Notes under the pieces: generated by a model
Seen by the model: the letters and a program-made list of their open reading frames with translations, nothing else
What the model was told of the DNA's origin: nothing
Database searches by the model: none
Position numbers and translations under genes: made by a program
DNA from: Corynebacterium aquatimens
GTDB lineage: Bacteria > Actinomycetota > Actinomycetes > Mycobacteriales > Mycobacteriaceae
Direction: 5' to 3'
NCBI RefSeq assembly: GCF_030408395.1
Contig: NZ_CP046980.1
Coordinates: 558,001-622,000 of the forward strand
DNA length: 64,000 nucleotides
In this document: in pieces, positions 8,659 through 16,949 of the stretch
Layout: the number at the start of each line of letters is the position of its first letter
Numbering within the stretch: the first letter of the stretch is position 1

Positions 8659-8805
8659 CTAGCCGTCCTCCTTCAAAACAGGTAAGACACGGCACCACCG
8701 AATTGCGATGCCGCCGAAATCCAACCTGCCCCAAAGCAGTACCAACTACACGGAAAACCAGTACCAACTACGCAGACACCCCGTACCAACTACACCAAAT
8801 CGGCA

Positions 8806-8880
8806 CCAGAAACTCCTCATAGGTGGAATTGACCCGCCGGTTGCGATCAGCAGCGCTGATCGCATACAACCAGCAGGCCC
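8806..8880 (-). pseudogene. IS21-family istA remnant, upstream part
   Basis: Read on the minus strand in the right frame this gives DRNRRVNSTYEEFL directly before the insertion point, which joins to EHYNTAALPAR on the far side of the intact IS21. Once one copy of the CCAGA target duplication is removed the two pieces make a continuous transposase frame. Upstream of about 8880 the similarity is lost in the repeat region. Confidence 0.6.
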
Positions 8881-8906
8881 CTGCAGGACCCAGCTGGCCA
8901 GAGGTC

Positions 8907-8976
8907 TTAACCGAAGATCTGGTTCAGGTGCGGCGAACCGAAGCGACGGTCCGGATCCATTTGTTCGTGTAGCGCT
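8907..8976 (-). pseudogene. Duplicated 3' tail of the FAD oxidase gene, copy B
   Basis: About 55 bases from 8907 are nearly identical to 9154-9209, the end of the adjacent oxidase gene, and to copy A at 3305. The match continues loosely through TTGTTC..GTAG..CAG before becoming inverted-repeat copy 3. Confidence 0.85.
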
Positions 8977-9066
8977 CAGTGAAAACGTTTGCCTGCCAGC
9001 CCTCCCGCGGAAGTGTTTTCCCAGGTCAGATTCCGGGAGACGGGCATAATCCGCAAACGTTTTCAC
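8977..9066. repeat. Dispersed inverted-repeat element, copy 3
   Basis: The left arm is AGTGAAAACGTTTGC and the right arm GCAAACGTTTTCAC, with the same core as copies 1 and 2. Between 9067 and the oxidase stop codon lie several CAGGCCCC(G/T)G repeats and no gene. Confidence 0.85.
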
Positions 9067-9153
9067 GCAGGCCCCTGCGAGCAGGCCCCGGCTGGGCAAG
9101 CAGGCCCCGGTTGGCACTGCAGGCCCCAGCAGGCCCCGGTTGGGCCAGAGGGC

Positions 9154-10500
9154 TTAACCGAAGATCTGGTTCAGGTGCGGCGAACCGAAGCGACGGTCCG
9201 GATCCATTTGTTCACGTAGTGTGCAGAACTCGTCGAAACGCGGGTAGAGCTTAGAAAAGTCCGCGTGGGTGAGTGTGTGCATCTTGCCCCAGTGCGGGCG
9301 TCCGTCGTGGGCAAGCAGGATGTCCTGGAAGGTGGGGAAGAACGTAGATGGGTCCATGTACTTCGGCACGTGGATCGCGATGTAGGTGGATTCGCGGCCG
9401 GTGGACGTGGACAGAGCCACATCGTCGGTGGCGGTGCAGCGCAGCTCAACCGGGAAGGGGATCATCCAGTTGTTGTCGTTGATCGCCTTGCGGATTTCGC
9501 GTACGGCATCGGGGCCGGCGGCGAGAGGTACGGCGAATTCCATCTCGTGGAATTTCACGCGGCGTGGGGAGATGAAGATCTCGTGTGCGCGGCCGCGGTA
9601 GCTGTTATTCGCGATCAAGGAGGTCGACAGTGCATTCAGTTTCGGCACCATCGATGGCACGCGGCGGGTGAACGCCAAAGAGGCGGCGAAGGCGCCGTTG
9701 CCCACGACTTCATCTTCAACAAACTGGGTGAACTTGGTGCGCGGCTTCGGGTCGCCGCCTTCGGCAGCTTCACCGGGGGCGTAGCGGGTGTTGTTTTTCA
9801 CCATTGCGTCGTCGGTGTGTGGGAACCAGAAGCATTCAAAGTGGTCCACGGCGCGGCAGCGCTCTTCCCAGGTGTCCAAGATGTCGTCGAAGTTGTCGGA
9901 AGACTCCACCGCGAGCAGGTCAAAAGCGTCGACGCACTGCATTTCCACCTCAACGATGACTCCGAGGGCACCGCACGTCACGGTCACCAGGCGAAGTTCC
10001 TCGGGGTTTGTATCGATGGAGTACTCGCGGACCTGCCCGGATGCGTCGACCAGCTTGAGGCCGGTCACGGTTCCGGCGAAGCCTGTCCAGTTAATGCCCG
10101 TGCCGTGCGTGGAGGTTGACACGGCGCCCGCGACGGATTGGCGGTCCACATCGCCCTGGTTCGCCAGTGCAAGGCCGAACGGTTTGAGCAGCTCAGGGAT
10201 CTTGTACAGACGCGTTCCGGCGAAGAAGCGGACGCGCTTGCGCTCGGTGTCTACGGAGATAATCCCGGTGAGTTCATCCAAGCTCATCATGTTGTCGCCG
10301 CCCGCGGCAACGGGGGTGAATGAGTGGCCGCCACCAACCGTGCGCAAGGTTTCACCGGTAGGGATGTGCGCAATGGTGTCGGCGACCTCCGAGATGGTTG
10401 ACGGGTAGTACACCGCGTGCGGGTTGCTGGTCACCGACCCCGACCAGTTGCTGAAGCGGTTCGGTTGCTTGCGTAGCGGAGTGCTCATCGGCACGTCCAT
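9154..10500 (-). CDS. FAD-dependent sugar-1,4-lactone oxidase (D-arabinono-lactone oxidase type)
   Basis: A 448-residue VAO-family flavoprotein. The FAD-binding domain contains GGGHSFTPVAAGGDNMMSLD near residue 58 and SVAGAVSTSTHGTG near 120. The C-terminus ends in the ALO-type MDPDRRFGSPHLNQIFG. Relatives oxidise aldonolactones or alditols; the exact substrate here is unknown. The chosen ATG at 10500 has a GAGGGAAAGG ribosome site. An alternative ATG at 10488 overlaps the stop of the upstream gene as ATGA and would give MSTPLRKQ. The overlap shows an operon with the PLP enzyme. The 3' tail of this gene has been copied twice (3305 and 8907). Confidence 0.85.
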   Translation of the reverse strand: MDVPMSTPLRKQPNRFSNWSGSVTSNPHAVYYPSTISEVADTIAHIPTGETLRTVGGGHSFTPVAAGGDNMMSLDELTGIISVDTERKRVRFFAGTRLYKIPELLKPFGLALANQGDVDRQSVAGAVSTSTHGTGINWTGFAGTVTGLKLVDASGQVREYSIDTNPEELRLVTVTCGALGVIVEVEMQCVDAFDLLAVESSDNFDDILDTWEERCRAVDHFECFWFPHTDDAMVKNNTRYAPGEAAEGGDPKPRTKFTQFVEDEVVGNGAFAASLAFTRRVPSMVPKLNALSTSLIANNSYRGRAHEIFISPRRVKFHEMEFAVPLAAGPDAVREIRKAINDNNWMIPFPVELRCTATDDVALSTSTGRESTYIAIHVPKYMDPSTFFPTFQDILLAHDGRPHWGKMHTLTHADFSKLYPRFDEFCTLREQMDPDRRFGSPHLNQIFG

Positions 10501-11732
10501 CCTTTCCCTCGGTATGTGTCCCAGATTTCGTAGGTGCCGTCCGGGTTGACGGCCACGATGGAATCAACGTTTTCGGTCATTTCGCCGGCTTTGGCGTGGC
10601 GGAACCACACGGCATCACCCACGGTGAGGCTCTTTGTGGCGTGTCCGTGAAGTGGTGTTTGTACCTCGCCGGGGCCTTCGGTGGTGGAGTAGCCAAGCCC
10701 CGCGGGGTACACGGGTACCGGTAGTCGGTCCTGGCCAGCGGGGCCAGATGCGATCCATCCGCCGGAGTTGACGGTTGCCCACCCCTCGGCGGGCAAGCGC
10801 GAGACTTGGCAGACGAAGTACGCGGACGGTTTGTGGTTGATGTCGGCGAAGTTGTCAAAGATCACTGGCGTGTAGAAGCCGGAGCCCGCGGCGAGCTCGG
10901 TCAGGGTTCCCTCCGCCGCGGAGACGTCCAGGGAGCCGGTTCCACCCCCGTTTACAAACTCCAGGTCCGCGAATTCGCGTGCGGCCTCAATGCATGCTTT
11001 ACGACGAGGCCCCAGCTGCTCCATCGATGTTGAGCGCAGCCAGCGTTTCACTGAACCGACGATGCCTGATTCTCCGTCCGGCACCGATGCGACTTGCCCT
11101 TCGTAGGCCATCAGCCCCACCAATTTCAGCTCCGGACGCGACGTGATCTCTTGGGCGAGGGCCCGAGTTTGCTCAGGGGTGCGGATAGGGGAGCGCCGCG
11201 GGCCGATCACAGCGCCGGGTAGGTGCAGGGTGCAGTCTAGATCGATTGCGACGCGGAGGGCCTGGTCCTCGGGTGCGCCGGGTTGCGTGAAGTTGCTGGT
11301 ATCAGCGGAGTCCCGGATCGCGGACCGGATCAGATCGAGCAGCTCTACGGAATCGACCATCAACGTGATGTTGCGGCGCAGATCGTCGTCGTGAGCAATT
11401 TCGCGGATCGCCGGAACGTTTACCGAAGGATAAGCGCAGACGATGTCTGTAAAGCCCTCGCGGACAAGGTTGATTGATTCCGGCAGCGTGAAGGACAAGA
11501 TACCTTGATAGCCGGGGTGTGAGAGAGCTCGTCGTAAAGCATGCGTGCTGCGCAACGACTTCGATGCGACGCGAATGGGAAGGCCTTGCGTGCGTGCGGT
11601 CATTTTTTGAGCGTTGGAATCAAACGCCGCAACGTCCACGACCGCGCATGGAGCAGTGATCTCCCCCGTTTTCAGTAGGTGGTTGACAACCGTGATCAAC
11701 GTATGCGCGGGAGCGGGCAAGGCGGAAGGCAT
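10485..11732 (-). CDS. PLP-dependent amino acid deaminase/aldolase (alanine racemase-like fold)
   Basis: A 415-residue protein of the D-threonine aldolase / D-serine dehydratase-like group (fold-type III PLP enzymes). The N-terminal part has PCAVVDVAAFDSNAQKM and then IRVASKSLRS, where the Lys near residue 58 is the expected PLP-binding residue. GGGTGSL near residue 270 fits the phosphate-binding glycine loop, and the C-terminus carries HGHATKS and a metal-site-like region. The oxidase gene starts inside its end, so the two form one unit. The substrate cannot be told from sequence alone. Confidence 0.8.
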   Translation of the reverse strand: MPSALPAPAHTLITVVNHLLKTGEITAPCAVVDVAAFDSNAQKMTARTQGLPIRVASKSLRSTHALRRALSHPGYQGILSFTLPESINLVREGFTDIVCAYPSVNVPAIREIAHDDDLRRNITLMVDSVELLDLIRSAIRDSADTSNFTQPGAPEDQALRVAIDLDCTLHLPGAVIGPRRSPIRTPEQTRALAQEITSRPELKLVGLMAYEGQVASVPDGESGIVGSVKRWLRSTSMEQLGPRRKACIEAAREFADLEFVNGGGTGSLDVSAAEGTLTELAAGSGFYTPVIFDNFADINHKPSAYFVCQVSRLPAEGWATVNSGGWIASGPAGQDRLPVPVYPAGLGYSTTEGPGEVQTPLHGHATKSLTVGDAVWFRHAKAGEMTENVDSIVAVNPDGTYEIWDTYRGKGWTCR

Positions 11733-11792
11733 GGATCAATCGTAACGGGGTTGGGCCCTCCTATTGGCCGGTTTTGGGAAATGATTTTGGTA

Positions 11793-12245
11793 TCAAAGCC
11801 AGGCTGGGTTGGTGGGGGCCTTATTGATCATCATGTAGGCGAGGCGCTCAACGTGATTCCAGATCGCGTCTCTAAACGGGGGCGCCAGCTCAGTGTCGTC
11901 GAACTGATCAAGCGAGTTCTTCATCAGCGTGAGCCAGCGTTCGGCCTCAGGTGTCCCGATGGGGAACGGGAAGTGGCGTCGACGCAGCATGGGCGCACCG
12001 CGCTGCTCTGTGTAGGTGCGGGGCCCGCCCCAGTACTGCATAAGGAACCAACGCAGACGATCTTCCGCACCGTCCCAGTCGTCTTCTGGGTACATCGGGC
12101 CGATCAGATCATCGTCCTTGACTTGGTCATAAAAGCCTTTCACCAGCGTTCGGAAGAAAGGCTCGCCGCCAACTGCCTCAAAGAGCGTGACGTCGTCGGG
12201 GAGCGGGGCGGAAGGTGATGGGGGAGTAGACATAACGCTGCCCAT
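11793..12245 (-). CDS. glbO: Group II truncated haemoglobin
   Basis: A 150-residue cytosolic haem protein of the GlbO type. The core FEAVGGEPFFRTLVKGFYDQV is followed by LIGPMYPEDDWDGAEDRLRWF, QYWGGPRTY and RRRHFPFPI, the last including the likely proximal histidine (about residue 94). These are hallmarks of group II truncated globins, which act in oxygen or nitric oxide handling. The start may be the ATG at 12245 or the one at 12233 (MSTPP); neither has a strong ribosome site. Confidence 0.9.
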   Translation of the reverse strand: MGSVMSTPPSPSAPLPDDVTLFEAVGGEPFFRTLVKGFYDQVKDDDLIGPMYPEDDWDGAEDRLRWFLMQYWGGPRTYTEQRGAPMLRRRHFPFPIGTPEAERWLTLMKNSLDQFDDTELAPPFRDAIWNHVERLAYMMINKAPTNPAWL

Positions 12246-12362
12246 GGTACGTGGGCTCGCTGAAATTTAATAGACTGGCAACGCTGGATTATGTACCGCT
12301 TGGTCTATACTCGCGGGAGTTTAAGTTTCGGTGATTTCAGACTGACACGGAAAGGGACGTTC
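12246..12362 (+). promoter_or_regulatory. metB upstream region
   Basis: A TGGTCTATACT extended -10-like sequence lies about 50 bases before the metB start. TAGAC (12271) and GTCTA (12302) are the two half-sites of the McbR operator known from C. glutamicum (TAGAC-N6-GTCTA), but here they are 26 bases apart rather than 6. Control by a methionine repressor is therefore only a suggestion. Confidence 0.3.
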
Positions 12363-13580
12363 ATGAGCGAGCCTCAGGCGCACTCTCACAGCCAGACGCA
12401 CCAGTGGGGGCCCAGTACCAATGCGATCCACGCTGGGTATGAGCCGGATTCCCTCTATGGGTCAATCAACATCCCGATTTACGCATCTACGACGTTCGCG
12501 CAAGATGACCTCGCGGTGACCCGCAACGGGTACGAGTACACGCGCGTGGGAAACCCCACGATCACCTCGTTGGAAAAGGCTGTTGCAGCGATGGAAGGCG
12601 CGACCTATGGCGTGGCGTTCTCTTCCGGCATGGCCGCGGTGGACACCGTGCTGCGCGTGTTGCTGCGCCCGGGCGACCACGTCGTGATTGGCAATGACGC
12701 CTACGGTGGCACCTACCGCTTGCTCGTGGAGATTTTCCACCAGTGGGATATCACGTCCACCGTTGTTGACCTCGCGGATCTGGCTGCCGTGGAAGCGGCA
12801 ATTTTGCCCAACACCCGCGTGATCTGGGCGGAGACCCCAACTAACCCGCTGCTGAGTATCTGCGACATCGCTGGTCTGGCTGAGGCACGCGACAGGGCAG
12901 CCGCCGCGTTGAACCACGCCGAAGGCTCGCGCGAACGTCCGCGCCTGGTGGTGGACAACACCTTTGCGTCGCCCTACTTGCAGCAGCCGCTGTCGCTCGG
13001 CGCGGATATTGTGCTGCATTCGACGACGAAGTACATCGGCGGACACTCCGACGTGGTGGGCGGGTTAGTCTGCTCCAACGAGGTAGCGCTGGAAGAGGAA
13101 TTCCGTTTCTTCTTTGGTTGGGTGGGCGCGATCCCGTCGCCGTTTGATACTTACCTGTCCGGGCGCGGTCTAAAGACGCTGAGCGTGCGCATGGAGCGCC
13201 ACTGCGACAACGCGGAGGCTGTAGCCGAGTTTCTGCAGGGCCACCCTGCCGTAGCGCGGGTGCGCTACCCCGGTCTGCCGGACCACCCGGGGCATGAGAT
13301 CGCGGTGAAGCAGATGAAGCGCTTCGGAGCGATGGTGTCGGTGGAAATGCAGACGGAAGAGCAGGCGAAAGCACTGTGCCGCAATACGGAGTTGTTCTGT
13401 CTGGCCGAGTCCTTGGGTGGGGTGGAGAGCCTCATCGAGCACCCTTCGACCATGACGCACCTGTCCGTGGTTGGCTCGGCGTTGGCTGTGAAGCCTGAGC
13501 TTGTCAGGCTTTCCGTCGGCATCGAAGACAAGGAAGATTTGCTGGCCGATTTGGGCCAAGCGTTAGGTAAACTCGGCTAA
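12363..13580 (+). CDS. metB: Cystathionine gamma-synthase / trans-sulfuration PLP enzyme
   Basis: A 405-residue Cys/Met-metabolism PLP enzyme. It makes cystathionine from O-acylhomoserine and cysteine in methionine synthesis. Visible are YEYTRVGNPT (phosphate and PLP contacts), SSGMAAVD, VDNTFASPYLQQPL and the PLP lysine in LHSTTKYIGGHSDVVGG (about residue 225). IPSPFDTYLSGRGLKTL and SLGGVESLIEHPS are typical of the MetB/MetC group. The ATG at 12363 follows GGAAAGGGACG. An upstream in-frame start at 12291 would add an unconserved leader. A His-rich N-terminus (HSHSQTHQ) precedes the conserved part. Family members are hard to separate; metB is the best fit. Confidence 0.88.
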   Translation: MSEPQAHSHSQTHQWGPSTNAIHAGYEPDSLYGSINIPIYASTTFAQDDLAVTRNGYEYTRVGNPTITSLEKAVAAMEGATYGVAFSSGMAAVDTVLRVLLRPGDHVVIGNDAYGGTYRLLVEIFHQWDITSTVVDLADLAAVEAAILPNTRVIWAETPTNPLLSICDIAGLAEARDRAAAALNHAEGSRERPRLVVDNTFASPYLQQPLSLGADIVLHSTTKYIGGHSDVVGGLVCSNEVALEEEFRFFFGWVGAIPSPFDTYLSGRGLKTLSVRMERHCDNAEAVAEFLQGHPAVARVRYPGLPDHPGHEIAVKQMKRFGAMVSVEMQTEEQAKALCRNTELFCLAESLGGVESLIEHPSTMTHLSVVGSALAVKPELVRLSVGIEDKEDLLADLGQALGKLG

Positions 13581-13586
13581 CCTTAA

Positions 13587-13601
13587 ATTTTCCTAGAAAA
13601 T
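13587..13601. promoter_or_regulatory. Palindrome ATTTTCCTAGAAAAT between metB and gntR-type gene
   Basis: A perfect 15-bp dyad around CTA in the 90-base gap. It could be an operator for the downstream GntR-type regulator or part of a weak metB terminator. No T-run follows. Confidence 0.35.
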
Positions 13602-13672
13602 ATTAGCTGTTCCTGAGAATTTTCGGCTACACTCGGTAGTGACCAGCCCCCTACCACTTGTTGGGAGTAGCC

Positions 13673-14416
13673 GTGCCGCACAAGCCTGCGTACGTCGCAA
13701 TCGCGGAAATCTTCCGCGATAAAGTTGCCCGCCGGGAACTCACGTCAGGCGACAAGCTGCCTTCTGAACGTGAGCTCGTGGTGGAGTTCGGCGTTGCGCG
13801 CATGACGGTGCGCCATGCCCTGGATATTCTTCAATCCGAAGGCATCATTGAACGCCGCCGCGGGCGTAGCGGCGGCACGTTCGTGAAAACGCAACCTCAA
13901 CTGGTCAACGCCGCGGAGATCGGCGGCATTTATGATGAGGCGTGTACGGACCGGGTCGGTTCGCACACGCACCGCATTCTGGCCAACACCGTAATTGATG
14001 CCCCAGAGCGCGTGTGCGGCATTTTCAACTTGGAAGCCGTGAGGCACGTCCGCCACGTGGAGGTCGTGCATTTGTTGGAGGGGCGCCCGGCGTTGCACGA
14101 GATGATTTTTCTAAGCCCCACAGCAAAGACACCCGTGTGGATGGGCGGCGGCGCAACAGAGGACGGGTTGGAGGCCACGCATCGCGAAGACGTGATCATT
14201 CCCTCCTTGTCTATCGCAACGGAATCCGCGGTGCTGGGAATCCCCGAACACACCGCTGTGGTGCGGATCAACCGCAAGCTGTTCTCCGGGGAGACCTGCA
14301 TTGCCTATTCCACGATCACCGTGAATCGGGACGTGGTACAGCTGGTTGTCCACGGCGAAGCGGAGGAAGCCACCGCTTCCCGCGGGCGAAACCAGGACAT
14401 TATCCAGGCGTCCTAG
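13673..14416 (+). CDS. GntR-family (HutC/UTRA subfamily) transcriptional regulator
   Basis: A 247-residue regulator. The N-terminal winged helix contains KLPSERELVVEFGVARMTVR and ALDILQSEGIIERRRGRSGG, the GntR signature. The C-terminal half resembles a UTRA effector-binding domain. GTG at 13673 is preferred over the in-frame TTG at 13658 because GGGAG lies five bases before it. Effector and targets are unknown. It is co-oriented with metB, and a palindrome in the gap may be its own site. Confidence 0.85.
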   Translation: MPHKPAYVAIAEIFRDKVARRELTSGDKLPSERELVVEFGVARMTVRHALDILQSEGIIERRRGRSGGTFVKTQPQLVNAAEIGGIYDEACTDRVGSHTHRILANTVIDAPERVCGIFNLEAVRHVRHVEVVHLLEGRPALHEMIFLSPTAKTPVWMGGGATEDGLEATHREDVIIPSLSIATESAVLGIPEHTAVVRINRKLFSGETCIAYSTITVNRDVVQLVVHGEAEEATASRGRNQDIIQAS

Positions 14417-14432
14417 TGCTGGCGTCCGTTCT

Positions 14433-14458
14433 GGCGTCCTAGTGCAAACTAGGACGCC
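14433..14458. terminator. Bidirectional hairpin between gntR-type gene and pepN
   Basis: Stem GGCGTCCTAG / CTAGGACGCC (10 bp) with loop TGCAAA sits between two convergent genes and overlaps the pepN stop codon. No T-run is present, so it is an intrinsic terminator only in the loose sense. Confidence 0.6.
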
Positions 14459-16890
14459 TCGTCCACTGCGCGGTTGCGCACCGCGCGTGCGGCACGGTCT
14501 TGGCCTTCAGAGATCACTCGCTTCAGGCCAGCAGGAACATCGGCGTTGAGGAGATCATGTGCCTTATCGACGGCCGATTGGCTGATGTCATAGGCGGGGT
14601 AGAGGCCCTCTAGGGTGCGCTGCGCCATTTCGTTCGACAGTGTGTCCCAAAGCTGGGGCGCGATGCGGAAGAACTCGTCGGTGAGGCCTTCCAGCCCGCG
14701 GTCGTTCCACATGATGCCTTCAATCAGGTGGCGGGATGCCAGGTTGGAGATGTCCGCGGCGCCCACGCCAGTGAGCTCGTCCCATGCCCAGCGCTTGTCC
14801 GCGGCGGCACGGATGCGCAGGCGTGAGACTTCGCCTTGGGACGAAGGATCGTCTTCTTCGGCCGCGGCCTTGGCTGCGGCATCCCCATCGAACTCGCCGT
14901 TGGCTGTTAACGCGGTGAGTGCTAGCCAACGAAGCTCCTGGTTGTCGGTAGCGCTGTCCCCGTAGAGAAGGTCGCGCAGGTAACTGATCGAGTCCGGGCC
15001 CAGCTGGTCGAGCTGGGCGAGTGCACGGTCAAAGATGATGCGGGGCTCTTGGCCGCGGAACGCGTTTTCTAGTAACGCGTAACCTTCGCGCTGCCAGTCG
15101 GGGGACACGTAGTACTTCACGGCTGAGGTGGCCTGGCCAAGCAGGCGTTCTTGGACGGCCGGCTGGTCTTCAGCACCAGCGAATCTGGCCACCAACTCCA
15201 CGAATTTGCGTGCGGGAAGGCGGCCGCCACGCACTGCCTCCCAGATCGCGGACCAGCACAAAGTGCGGGCCATCGGGTCGACGATGTCACCCAAGTAATC
15301 GAGCACAAACTGCGTGTGCTCATCCGTCAGTCCCATGAGGCAGTACGTGAGGTCCTCATCGTTGACCAGTGCGAGGTCGTGCGGGACCCCATCGAGTTCC
15401 GGCACTGCCGTTTCAGCGCCGGTGATGTCCACCTCCACGTAGTGGGTCCTCGTTACCTTCCCACTTGCCTCATCACGGGAGTACAGGCCCACGCCCACGC
15501 GGTGCGTGCGCTGAACCGGTGATTCCTGGATGACGGTGAACGCTCCACCGGAGGTGTCGGGGCGAAGGATGGACACGCCAGTGGTGCGCAGCCACTGGTC
15601 GGCCCAGTCGCTCAAGTCCCTGCCGGATGCCTTTTCCAGCGCGCCCAGCAAATCAGCGAACGTCGCGTTTGCAAAGGCGTGGTTGGCAAAGTGATCGCGC
15701 ACGCCCGCGAAGAATTGCTCCACCCCGACGTAGGCCGCGAGCTGCTTGAGCACGCTTGCGCCCTTGGCGTAGGTAATGCCGTCAAAGTTCTGCTCCGCTG
15801 TTTCAATGTCCGGCGCATCCGCCGCAATCGGGTGGGTGGAGGGTAATTGATCAGCCGCATATGCCCACGCCTTTTCGATGGACGCGAAGGTCACCCAAGC
15901 GTTTTCAAATTCCGTGGCTTCCGCCTGCGCGATCGCTGCGGACCAGGTGGCGAAGGACTCGTTAAGCCACAGGTCATCCCACCACTTCATGGTCACGAGG
16001 TCGCCGAACCACATGTGGGCCATTTCGTGCAAGATGGTGTCATTGCGGCGCTCGTAGCGGAACGGCGTCGGCGGGGACGTGAACACGTACTCGTCGCGAA
16101 GCGTGACTGCCCCAACGTTTTCCATCGCGCCCATGTTGTACTCCGGGCAGAAAATCTGGTCGTACTTCCCAAAGGGGTACGCGCGGCCGAATTTCTTGTG
16201 GAAGTAGCCAAACCCCTCCTTTGTTTCGCGGAACAGGCGCTCGGAATCCATGTGCTTGATGATGCTGGCGCGGGCGTAGAGCCCCAGCGGAATCTCACCG
16301 TGGCTGTCGGTGTATTCATCGTGCACGGACTCGTATTCGCCCGCAATGACCGCGATCAGGTATGTCGACAGGGGGTAGTCGATTTTTGTGGACGTCACGG
16401 CCGTGCCGTCGCCGCGGTTGTCAACGTCGACCGATTCATTGAGCACCACCACGTACCGCTCCGGGGCGGTCACGGCGATGTCGTAGGTTGCCTTCAGATC
16501 CGGTTGATCAAAACATGCGAACACCAGCTGGGCGTACGCCGGCTCGAACTGGGTGTACAGGTACTCTTTTCCGTCAGCCGGGTCTACGAATTTGTGCAAT
16601 CCCTCGCCCGTGTGGGAATACGTCTGGGTCGCGTCCACCACCAGTTCATGGGTGCCCTGAGTCAGCGTCAGCGAGCGGTCGTCGATACGCGTGCCGTCAA
16701 GCGTTGCCTCAAAGCGATCCGCGATGAGGTCAAAAAACGCCTCCCCTTCACCTGAGGTGAACGCCACCGTTGTGCGTGACGTGAACGTCTCAGCCCCGGT
16801 GATGTCCAGTGCGACGTCATAGTGAACATCGCTGATCAGCTCGGCGCGGGCTTCGGCGTCAATTCTGCGCAAGTTAGTCTTCATGCCCAT
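14449..16890 (-). CDS. pepN: Aminopeptidase N (M1 metallopeptidase)
   Basis: An 813-residue cytosolic zinc aminopeptidase that removes N-terminal residues from peptides. The exopeptidase motif GAMENVGAV (about residue 258) and the zinc site HEMAHMWFGDLV followed by NESFA (about residues 290-317) are intact. An ERAP1-like helical C-terminal domain follows. The length suits actinobacterial PepN. Start ambiguity: ATG at 16890 or the second ATG at 16884 (MKTNLRRID). It is divergent from the Rv2466c-like gene and convergent with the GntR gene. Confidence 0.95.
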   Translation of the reverse strand: MGMKTNLRRIDAEARAELISDVHYDVALDITGAETFTSRTTVAFTSGEGEAFFDLIADRFEATLDGTRIDDRSLTLTQGTHELVVDATQTYSHTGEGLHKFVDPADGKEYLYTQFEPAYAQLVFACFDQPDLKATYDIAVTAPERYVVVLNESVDVDNRGDGTAVTSTKIDYPLSTYLIAVIAGEYESVHDEYTDSHGEIPLGLYARASIIKHMDSERLFRETKEGFGYFHKKFGRAYPFGKYDQIFCPEYNMGAMENVGAVTLRDEYVFTSPPTPFRYERRNDTILHEMAHMWFGDLVTMKWWDDLWLNESFATWSAAIAQAEATEFENAWVTFASIEKAWAYAADQLPSTHPIAADAPDIETAEQNFDGITYAKGASVLKQLAAYVGVEQFFAGVRDHFANHAFANATFADLLGALEKASGRDLSDWADQWLRTTGVSILRPDTSGGAFTVIQESPVQRTHRVGVGLYSRDEASGKVTRTHYVEVDITGAETAVPELDGVPHDLALVNDEDLTYCLMGLTDEHTQFVLDYLGDIVDPMARTLCWSAIWEAVRGGRLPARKFVELVARFAGAEDQPAVQERLLGQATSAVKYYVSPDWQREGYALLENAFRGQEPRIIFDRALAQLDQLGPDSISYLRDLLYGDSATDNQELRWLALTALTANGEFDGDAAAKAAAEEDDPSSQGEVSRLRIRAAADKRWAWDELTGVGAADISNLASRHLIEGIMWNDRGLEGLTDEFFRIAPQLWDTLSNEMAQRTLEGLYPAYDISQSAVDKAHDLLNADVPAGLKRVISEGQDRAARAVRNRAVDEAS

Positions 16891-16949
16891 TAACCGTACT
16901 CGTGGCCACCCGCGCCCCTTTTTAGGCGTTCATAGCTACCCTGGGGCGC

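Larger units (their letters stand above)
6194..8805 (-). mobile_element. Intact IS21-family element (2612 bp)
   Basis: The left end starts TGCTGAGCCCGG and the right end, read inward, starts TGCCGATTTGG. Both carry three GTTGGTAC-type repeats at roughly 22-base spacing, the multiple terminal repeats known for IS21. The element is flanked by a 5-bp direct repeat CCAGA (6189-6193 and 8806-8810). It encodes istA and istB, both apparently intact. A GCCGGCGCT...AGCGCCGGC hairpin near 6273-6295 probably terminates istB. It interrupts an older istA remnant. Confidence 0.9.

Noticed and set aside
8708..9254. Several short plus- and minus-strand frames in the repeat region before the oxidase gene
   Set aside because: They are made of the inverted-repeat element, oxidase tail copies and CAGGCCCC repeats; similar frames appear at 3282-3464 for the same reason.
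12271..12306. Complete McbR operator before metB
   Set aside because: Both half-sites occur, but the spacing is 26 rather than 6 bases, so I list it only as a weak possibility.
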